From contig WTPW01000992.1 in NCBI GenBank assembly GCA_009809945.1, positions 126,381-190,380 of the forward strand: 64,000 nt of DNA, written 5' to 3'. Under the pieces are notes generated by a model. It searched no databases. It was given only the letters and a program-made list of their open reading frames with translations, and was not told where the DNA came from. This document shows positions 56,766 to 64,000 of this stretch, piece after piece. The first letter of the stretch is position 1; the number at the start of each line of letters is the position of its first letter. Source of the DNA: Gigaspora margarita (Eukaryota > Glomeromycota > Glomeromycetes > Diversisporales > Gigasporaceae). A program made the translations under genes and the position numbers.

Positions 56766-57744
56766 TGTCTAAGGTCGCTCTAGTTACCTACTATCTCAAA
56801 AGAAGTAGATATAGGATAACACCATTTATTAAATAATTGTTAATTAGATATTACTTCTCTTTTCATTAAACTAATGTATTTTCTAAAATTAAACAAATTT
56901 GTTCGTAAAAAAAAATATATATAAACAAGGACATGATAATTTGCAAACGGAAGAAGTAATAAGTGAAAAATCATTCAAAATCATCATTCAATTCTAAAAG
57001 TAGAACCAATGAAAAATTGTCTACATAAATTTTTACAAAATTTTTGCTTTTATTCGATAATTCCGTCTTAGATCTTGCTATCGAGATGGTATAGGTACTA
57101 AAAAAAAAAGTATTCATGCAAATTCAATAGTCAATGAAATCTGACTGCAGGAAAAAAAATACATTTGCAATCTTACACTTGTTATAAACCATTTTATTAC
57201 CATTACATTCATTTATGCTTGATACTTTCATATCAGGCGACTTACTATGAAAAGTTTTTAAAAAAATTATAACAGAGCATCTTGAATTAAATAGAAAAAG
57301 TATGGTTATGCTAAGAAAGCATTGCACGTTCTAGACAGAATTATGTGAATTACTGGTAAGCTTGACATAAAAAGTAGATCTAAGACACATAAATTCTTAA
57401 AAATGTTATGTTGTTAATTATTGATCTCTCTTAGAGAAGGGACGAAAACTAAAAGATATTTTTATTACCGGTATAAAGAATAAATTAAGGGTTTATTCTG
57501 ATTCTACGTGATAGCTTATTTTAAATTTAGTTTATTTATTTATACCCCAGGTATATTTTATGAATGTTCATAAATTAAATTATATATGTAACGTGATATT
57601 TATTAATGTAAATAATGGGGTGCGCATTATTTTAGGACGCGCATGGGCATTATTTTGAAACTACCTATGCTATTTTTAGGGGGTGTGATTTTCGAAATAA
57701 TGCCCTGGCCCGCTATTTTGAGAATCTATGGTACAACATTTTTC

Positions 57745-59784
57745 ATGTACATAATTACATAATCCAAAAGCATATGGTAAACAATGGTTAATGCAACTAT
57801 TATAAAATGTTGATCCATCATCATTAATTACTAATTCTCACTCAAATTCTCATTTCAATTGTCTTTTTAAATTATTAATTTGCGTTAAAAATGGATTCTA
57901 ATATACAAATATATAATTAAGTTTTTGTTATATATTTTTTTAAAATTTTATATACTTACTAATTTTTCTTGTAGTTTTATTTTACTTCTAACTATAGCAA
58001 TTAAATCTTCAAATACTTTAAAACTATATTGGCTACATATTGGCAAAGTCCTCCAAGATCTTTATGATATTTAATATTAGATGCAATTGCTAATCTTCTC
58101 ATAAATGATGTTTTTTTATTCCATTAGGATATAAAGATTCAAATTTAGACCACAATGCTTTCTTTTGGTCTTGAAGATAAAGAATTGGAAGTTCACTTGC
58201 TTTGTCTACTTAATATGAACTCATAGTTACATTACTTTTATCTGCAAAAAATAATTCAAATTCTTTTTCTTTTACATCTGACATTTTTTTTAACTATTTT
58301 TTTAGGTACATTAATAGGTGCACCTCCAGGCCCATACAACCATGCATGTTTTTGAGCTGTATGAATTGTATTAGATCCAATCTAATAGATAAAATAGAAA
58401 TTAATATTCAAATTTTTAAAATATTAGTTTATATTTTTTGTAACAGACTAAAATAAAATCAGATTAAATCAAATTTTGTATAGTATAAAATAAACAAGCT
58501 ACAAAAAAAATACAAAATTTTAGAATGTTTTTTTTAGCTTGTTTTTAGTATTAGATGATAGAATTTATAGTAACAAATATAAATAGAATTTAGAAGGTTA
58601 AATAGAAACTTCAAATTTCATTTTAATTTTATTATGATCTATAGTTTTTATTACCTGTAATTTTTCTTGCAACTCTGAATAAGTAAATTTTCAGCTATAA
58701 TAGAAAGAATTTAAGTTTGATTACATGGACCACTTTTATTACAATTTAATGATTGATTGAATGCCTCCCAAAAAACAACATCATTACTATTTGCAGTTGT
58801 AATTGGTGGTATAAAATTAAGATCAAGCATTTTATCTTTATATAATTTTTTAAATTTGCCCAATCTATCGTAGGATTTTTTGAGCATGTCCAAAATTTTA
58901 AATGTGAAATATCTTTTGTAAATGGTGTAATATTTGTACATCTACATGCATTAAGCATTGCTTTCCATGCACAAATATCTTTATCCTGTAATTGATATGT
59001 TGGTAAATATATTGACTGTAATGCTTTGTCTAACCGAATAATTGAATGTCCTTCTTTTAACCAAATAAAAAATAAATTATGCCATTCTAACATGCTACTC
59101 AAGCTTTTCATTTGAAAGCCAATGCTGTGAAGAACATGTAACCATAGATTTAGTTGATCGTTCTTGTATAACTGATGAATGTATATATTCAAAAAGACTT
59201 ATTCTATCATATTTAGCTAAAATTTTTGTTTTTTCAAAACATCTAATGCATTTTCATCTTCATAATGATATTCTAATCCATTCCTTTGTAAAAATCAAGA
59301 ATAAATTTATTATTTACAATTTGCTGCTGTACAAATACCTATTCTTACTTATTCCTTTTTTAGTAATTAAAGAAGAGACAAAACCATTAAATGTATTATC
59401 TCCTATATGTGAAACTACTATTGACATTGTATCAAGAGTAAGAAATATTGGAATAAAATAAATATTTTCTAATAATTGTGAAGTAATGTTAATTTGATCT
59501 AAACCAATTACAGCTGGTCCAGAAAATGTTGTTTTAGTTTTAAAAATCATATTGTATGCAACAGTAATAGCAGTTGATAATGAGGTTTGTACACCGCTAC
59601 TACTATTTCCACTTGTGCAAATAAAACCTGGTTGTAAAATATTATCTTCACATTGAACAACTGTTATAAAAAACTGTTGTTTGTTAAGAAGACACATAAA
59701 ACGAATATGTAATCGAAATGGTACTACATTTTGAGTATTTTCTTGAGAACCAATTTCGTGCATATGGTCCATAGTGTAATTCAT
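57745..59784 (-). pseudogene. Transposase-like gene relic, 5' part
   Basis: It starts at ATG 59784 (MNYTMDHMHEIGSQENTQ). Segments in order: VPFRLHIRFMCLLNKQQFFI, LITKKGISKNRYLYSSKL, LQDKDICAWKAMLNACRCTN, FWEAFNQSLNCNKSGP, KHAWLYGPGGAPINVPK, VDKASELPILYLQDQKKALW and, near 57760, CLPYAFGLCNYVHEKCC. Frame changes occur near 59310, 58900, 58710 and 58110, with at least two stops. The pogo-like element then interrupts it, and the 3' part resumes at 53904. I recall this order from a large multicopy family in Rhizophagus; function unproven, probably transposase-like. Confidence 0.55.
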
Positions 59785-60838
59785 ACTATAGACCTACATC
59801 TAATAAAGTAACAAGATATTATGCGCATTAGACATTTTATAGTGGTAAAGTTTCTAAAACTGATTATTAATTTTCAATAATTAACAGGAGTTTGAAAAAA
59901 AGCTCAAACTGTATTTATGTATAAAGTTGCGATTAAGACTAAAATTTATCTAACCCGAATTATCAATAAAAGCATATGTATGAAAAATGCAAAGGAAAAA
60001 AAAACATAATATTCAATTATTAGATTATTTAGCAGAATAAAAAGTCTAATTATGTAATAATAAAGATTATATAAATGCAAGAAATGCGAAATAATATTTT
60101 TATAACCATCTTACAACAATAATTATTATCCTTTCAATTGTTGAAATTGCCTGAATTATAGCAAATGTATACCCGGAGCAGATTAAATATGTAATTACTA
60201 TATATTTACTACGTTTACTAGTAGACTAAATTACAGTACATAGAAATTAGATAAGCTTTTAAAACAAAGTGTACAAAAAATAAATGTGAAGTTGATACTT
60301 GTGAGCGTTATTTTAAATTGAGTTTTTCACACATATTCTCATATTCCAAGTTATAATTATTTATAGCGCCTTAATTTAAATGCACATTCTATACATATTC
60401 GCATAACGATAAATAATACAGCATTTTGGTTTAGAAATCAACATGCAAGTCATATAATTCAGAAGTATATTTAGAAAAAGGTTGTTACACTTAATTTATA
60501 TTATTATTGTAAGGGATTCCAAATTCCCACACAAACATATGAAATAAACCTTTAAATTCGATCTATCAACAACTAACCCATCTTACTATCTAACTTATCT
60601 TGTCACACCTCAATAGACATTGAAATTTATATATATATGACACACATTATTAAGTTACTAAAATGGTAGTTACTGAAAGCAATTAGAAAGTCTCCGTGCT
60701 TCATGTCCTACCATTACGAAATGTCCACACTTTCAAATGAGTATCTGGTAACCTACCATGGAGCAATTTACTGTAATTTACCACAGTAACTTACCACGGT
60801 AAGTTACCCTAACAACAAAAATCACAGTCGTACATACT
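59785..60838. other. Gene-free stretch
   Basis: Nothing coding is seen. Near 60770-60800 GTAACTTACCACGGTAAGTTAC forms a small palindrome. Confidence 0.35.
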
Positions 60839-60933
60839 ATATATATGAGTTGTTGCATAGCAAAAACCATGCTTAGATTATATGTATTTTATATGTTCTA
60901 AGTATGGTTTGGCTGTGCAACAACCCATATAGT
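60839..60933. repeat. Short foldback of about 95 bp
   Basis: ATGAGTTGTTGCATAGCAAA with ACCATGCTTAGA pairs with TCTAAGTATGGT and GCTGTGCAACAACCCAT, 35-bp arms around an AT-rich loop. It is a tiny MITE-like element or a hairpin RNA source. Confidence 0.65.
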
Positions 60934-60969
60934 TAGAGCTTACGGATTCCTTATTCGAATAATATTCAA

Positions 60970-61620
60970 ATTAGGATATTGGCTGACCCAGGCCCAACGA
61001 CCGGGTCGATGGGCGGGTCGACTTCAGCCCGCACCTTTGTGGGCTGGGCCTGTAAATAATTTAGTATCACTAGAATTTTGGCAGGGTATGACCTGATGAC
61101 TTTCTACACATTTGATATAGATATGAGATGCCGTGAACGAAGTCACGTGGCATCCATTTGTCACGAGACCATGAACCGGGTCCATGGATATTTAAGGAGA
61201 AAAGAGCGGGTTTGTTCTCCCTCTTTTGTTTTTGCTGCTAGCTCGACGCAAGTCTAGCTATGTCGTTAGTACCCGCCCACCCACAGCTAGACGGGGGCTT
61301 CAGTAGAATAGGTAGACTTACGGAGTGGTCGAGAGCCCAGGTGGACAACCCGGGTACGGGAAATGACACTATCAAACGGGGCGAATACTAGAAAAATAAT
61401 AAATGATGCATTAACGGAGCTCGATTCTAGGAAAGGACTGTGGACCACGTGAGCAGTGAGACAAAATCCCATATGTGTATTTCATAGTAATATGATTTCA
61501 TAGTAATATGGGTCGAGTGACAAATGGAGACTAATTCTGATCAAAAAATTATTCTAGCAAAAAAGGTTGGCCCGGTCGACCAGTCTGAACTTTTTTAGGA
61601 TCGACTCTGGCCCACGATTT
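60970..61620. other. GC-rich island of unknown nature
   Basis: About 650 bp has much higher GC than its surroundings. Its borders contain GGTCGAC-bearing GC blocks (GACCGGGTCGATGGGCGGG at about 60995, GGCCCGGTCGACCAG at about 61570). Inside are a stem-loop (GATGCC...GGCATC, 61125-61152), ATATTTAAGG (TATA-like) and a 17-bp direct repeat ATTTCATAGTAATATG. No open frame of note is seen. A SINE, solo LTR or other short element is possible. Confidence 0.35.
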
Positions 61621-61865
61621 TCCATCGGCACATATCACTAATTTTGAATAATTAGATCGTATTCGTAAGTACTATTTATTCGAATAACATGTAGTTATTC
61701 GAATTATTCGTCAAGTAGATATTTATTCAAATATTTGCTGAATACAAATATTATCCAAATAACGAATATAACAAGTACGTCATAATAATCGATAATGCAC
61801 AATAAATAAAATTATATAAATAATTTGAATAACAAAGAAATTAGATAAATAATGCAAAATTTTAA

Positions 61866-62379
61866 ATGAAGGAACTTCAACAAGTAGCTGTCATGTGCCT
61901 ATGTAAAAACCAAAGAATTGGAAAATTCAAATTGGTAAAAATCTGGGTCTCGAAATCACAGAATGGAAAATATGGTGAGCTTACTATGATACTCACATCT
62001 TTTATATGCAGAATCCCAATCTGTATAAAAGACGTACATACGTATTGCAGGAAATAAAAGTACTCAATCCCTCTATATAGAGATAATGCATAATCTGATT
62101 ATGCATTGATAAAAACAAATTTCTTAGATTACCAATTTCAATAAAGTAAAGGATCTAAAGTTTACAACCTTTTCTGCTTATCTTCAATTAGTTAGTCTTC
62201 ATAAAGTGGATGGAGTTTTATATTTTCCGCATCATACGTACAGTACTGTTATGGAGGAATGTGACCCGGCTGCTTCACAACAATGCCATAAGACTTGGGA
62301 CCTTAAACGCACATTGTCGGTATTAGAAAGGATATTAATAAATGCCGATTCAGGTTGGCTTGAAGTGAGGTTTTATTAA
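61866..62379 (+). CDS. Two-exon coding segment, unrecognised
   Basis: Exon 61866-61975 (MKELQQVAVMCLCKNQRIGK, ending NGKYG) meets a good GTGAGC donor. Intron 61976-62127 ends TTCTTAG. Exon 62128-62379 reads ITNFNKVKDLKFTTFSAYLQ, LVSLHKVDGVLYFPHHTYST, VMEECDPAASQQCHKTW and SVLERILINADSGWLEVRFY before a stop. The second exon's 83-codon open frame and normal composition suggest true coding. Phase across the junction is not certain, so the two exons may not belong together. No family is recognised. Confidence 0.35.
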
Positions 62380-63013
62380 GAACAATAGTAAACGCCTAAT
62401 GGTGGGAATAAAAATCATAATTCTGTAATTGAGAATAAATTGCTTATCGATAGTTATAGATTCTTCCATGCTTTAAATAGTTATATTGTTCACAAGATTC
62501 TAATCGTAATAGCAAACCCCTCATATAAGCTATAACGTATAAAGTCCTATTGACTTCATATAATAAGAAGACATTAAAACCCTTGATTCTCAGTTTAAAT
62601 CTTTCATAGGTAAATCGATGCCGAGGAGGCTCAGATCGAATCTAGCCAAAGTTAGTTAGAATGGTGCATTAAGTACAACTTATCGAACACTTATGGTACT
62701 TATATCACTTATTGCTCTTAGTATCATTAGTAGCCTTAGTAGCCTTAGCGAATAAGTTCAAACTTGTACCGTAGTAATGTAATAAAAAAGTATAAAAATG
62801 ATGCTTTCTGTACCAAAAAAAATAATAATAATTTCATTCAGAGTTCGACATACTCTAATTCTCCCGATAACAGGGATTAATGACCAAACCCCGTGATTCT
62901 GTACTAAGAGACCCGTGATGTAATCTGGAGGGCTCAAACAGCGATCTACGTGTACAGGGTATTACATCCAAATTACCCGGAAGATCGTATACGAAAAATC
63001 GTAACACCGAAAC
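62380..63013. other. Intergenic stretch
   Basis: No gene is supported. It includes short repeats such as AGTAGCCTTAGTAGCCTTAG near 62730. Confidence 0.35.
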
Positions 63014-63196
63014 TAGGGATGGAAATGGGTAGCCCGATTGGGCCCGACAGGCTTTTTTTGAAATTAAATTCGGCCCACCTTTCAAAACACTGGTCATGTA
63101 GTAATTTATTATGTGACCAGAATTTTAAAAGATGGCCCAAATTTAATTTCAAAAAAAGCCCGTTGGGCCCAATCGGGCTACCCGTTTCCATCCCTA
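63014..63196. mobile_element. hAT-type MITE with 8-bp target duplication
   Basis: The ends are TAGGGATGGAAATGGGTAGC and its reverse complement, with one mismatch in the first 20 bp. The arms run about 55 bp through CCCGATTGGGCCC and GCTTTTTTTGAAATTAAATT. The flanking 8 bp are identical: ACCGAAAC at 63006-63013 and 63197-63204. An 8-bp duplication with a TAGGG-start end fits hAT. The interior holds a further inverted pair (CTGGTCA/TGACCAG). It is non-coding. Confidence 0.9.
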
Positions 63197-63204
63197 ACCG
63201 AAAC

Positions 63205-64000
63205 CGTTAAAGAAATCGAATCGACAGACGGACGGACCACCCGAATAAGAAATTAATCCGCCTACGATTTAATCGACATGATATGAATATCTGACTATCA
63301 GATAACAGCAATCAAAAAGAATTCGATAATAATTAAAGTATAATAGTTATAATTTAGAAAGAAATTAAAATAAGTATCAGTAAAGTACGTGATAAAAGAC
63401 TGAAGTTAATTTTATAGTTAATCGAAAAGTATTTAAGAAGTAGATTTTAGACTTCGAAACTGTGTGGTTTTCTTACACAATTTTATAAGGTTTATTCAGA
63501 TAAAATTACACCTTCGAATACATGTATACATACCCTATTGAAATAATCTTTATATCAATAGCTTTAACAATCCTTTGTATACCACTTATAATTGCTACTT
63601 TGATAGTAGTAGACCATTTGACATACAGAAATCTACTCCTAACACCAATATAATAAATCTAGCATACATACATATAATATTATATTTATATTCTCAAAAG
63701 AATCGATAGTATACTTTATTGTAACCACTATACGATATTATATTTATTAAATAAAAACTGAATTATTTATAAACTGAAATTATCTTTCGATAGTAAAAGA
63801 GTACTTGTTGGTTTATACTCACGTATCTATTAAGGACTAGCTACCCTTAAGAAATTACTTAGCTATCTAAGGAAACAGAAATAAAAGTCGTGCATATTAA
63901 AGGCAAAACAAATAAAAGCTGCAACGCCACTATAAAAGAAATAAATGAGAATATACAACACTATAATTAAAATAGTTATTATCTGGATAATAATAAGCCT
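63205..64000. other. Right-end AT-rich stretch
   Basis: No gene, repeat or RNA feature that I can support. Confidence 0.35.

Larger units (their letters stand above)
53907..57726 (+). mobile_element. Pogo-like (Tc1/mariner superfamily) DNA transposon
   Basis: The inverted ends are GATTCTCGAAATAGTGGGCC and, reversed, GATTCTCAAAATAGCGGGCC, about 25 bp, each preceded by TA as the target duplication (53905-53906 and 57727-57728). Near the left end GCTATTTTGA-type motifs repeat three times. The element is about 3.8 kb, encodes a broken transposase and lies inside the transposase-like gene relic on the opposite strand. Sequence at 56110-57650 is not expected in such an element and suggests later insertions. 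Confidence 0.8.

Overview
The window is AT-rich, intron-rich eukaryotic DNA that looks like the repeat-laden accessory genome of an arbuscular mycorrhizal fungus (Glomeromycotina, Rhizophagus-like). The reasoning is by recall of families, not by a search: kelch-repeat surface proteins, Sel1-repeat proteins, TKL-type protein kinases, BTB-BACK-TLDc proteins and SPRY-TPR proteins together are typical of that lineage. Short introns with GTAAGT-like donors and very low GC fit too.

Left end (1-10.3 kb) is the living gene neighbourhood. It holds the 5' end of a secreted-protein gene (minus strand, running off the window), a five-exon secreted kelch protein, and a divergent pair of two-pass membrane-protein paralogs whose eight- and nine-exon structures can be followed base by base. 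Both paralogs keep a 10-nt microexon, and one uses a GC-AG intron.

10.3-20.8 kb is a graveyard of expanded host families: a Sel1 relic, a tRNA-derived SINE, an octapeptide-repeat relic, a BTB-BACK-TLDc pseudogene, and an SPRY-TPR pseudogene with four tandem TPR blocks, interleaved with long-armed foldback elements and a duplicated promoter-like module.

21.6-30.7 kb is one nearly full-length LINE on the minus strand. It has ORF1 with a fivefold internal repeat, an ATGATG-overlapped ORF2 with APE endonuclease, reverse transcriptase, RNase H-like region and zinc motif, and a poly(A) tail. A 1274-bp hAT-like foldback element with a perfect 8-bp target duplication is inserted in the endonuclease.

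30.7-42.4 kb is very AT-rich and almost gene-free, with relics of transposase-like and repetitive hypothetical genes and at least eight foldback or MITE-like elements.

42.4-49.3 kb is a TKL-like kinase pseudogene split by a 5.4-kb tyrosine-recombinase retroelement (Ngaro/DIRS type, split direct repeats A1-internal-B1-A2-B2) and by a small foldback element.

49.5-53 kb holds inverted Sel1 fragments with many N bases, simple repeats and a second copy of the large foldback core. 53.3-59.8 kb is a nested stack: a transposase-like gene relic interrupted by a 3.8-kb pogo-like DNA transposon, which may itself carry a solo LTR. 60-64 kb is mostly empty, with small foldbacks, an 8-bp-TSD hAT MITE, a GC-rich island and one unrecognised coding exon pair.

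No tRNA gene, rRNA or CRISPR array was seen.
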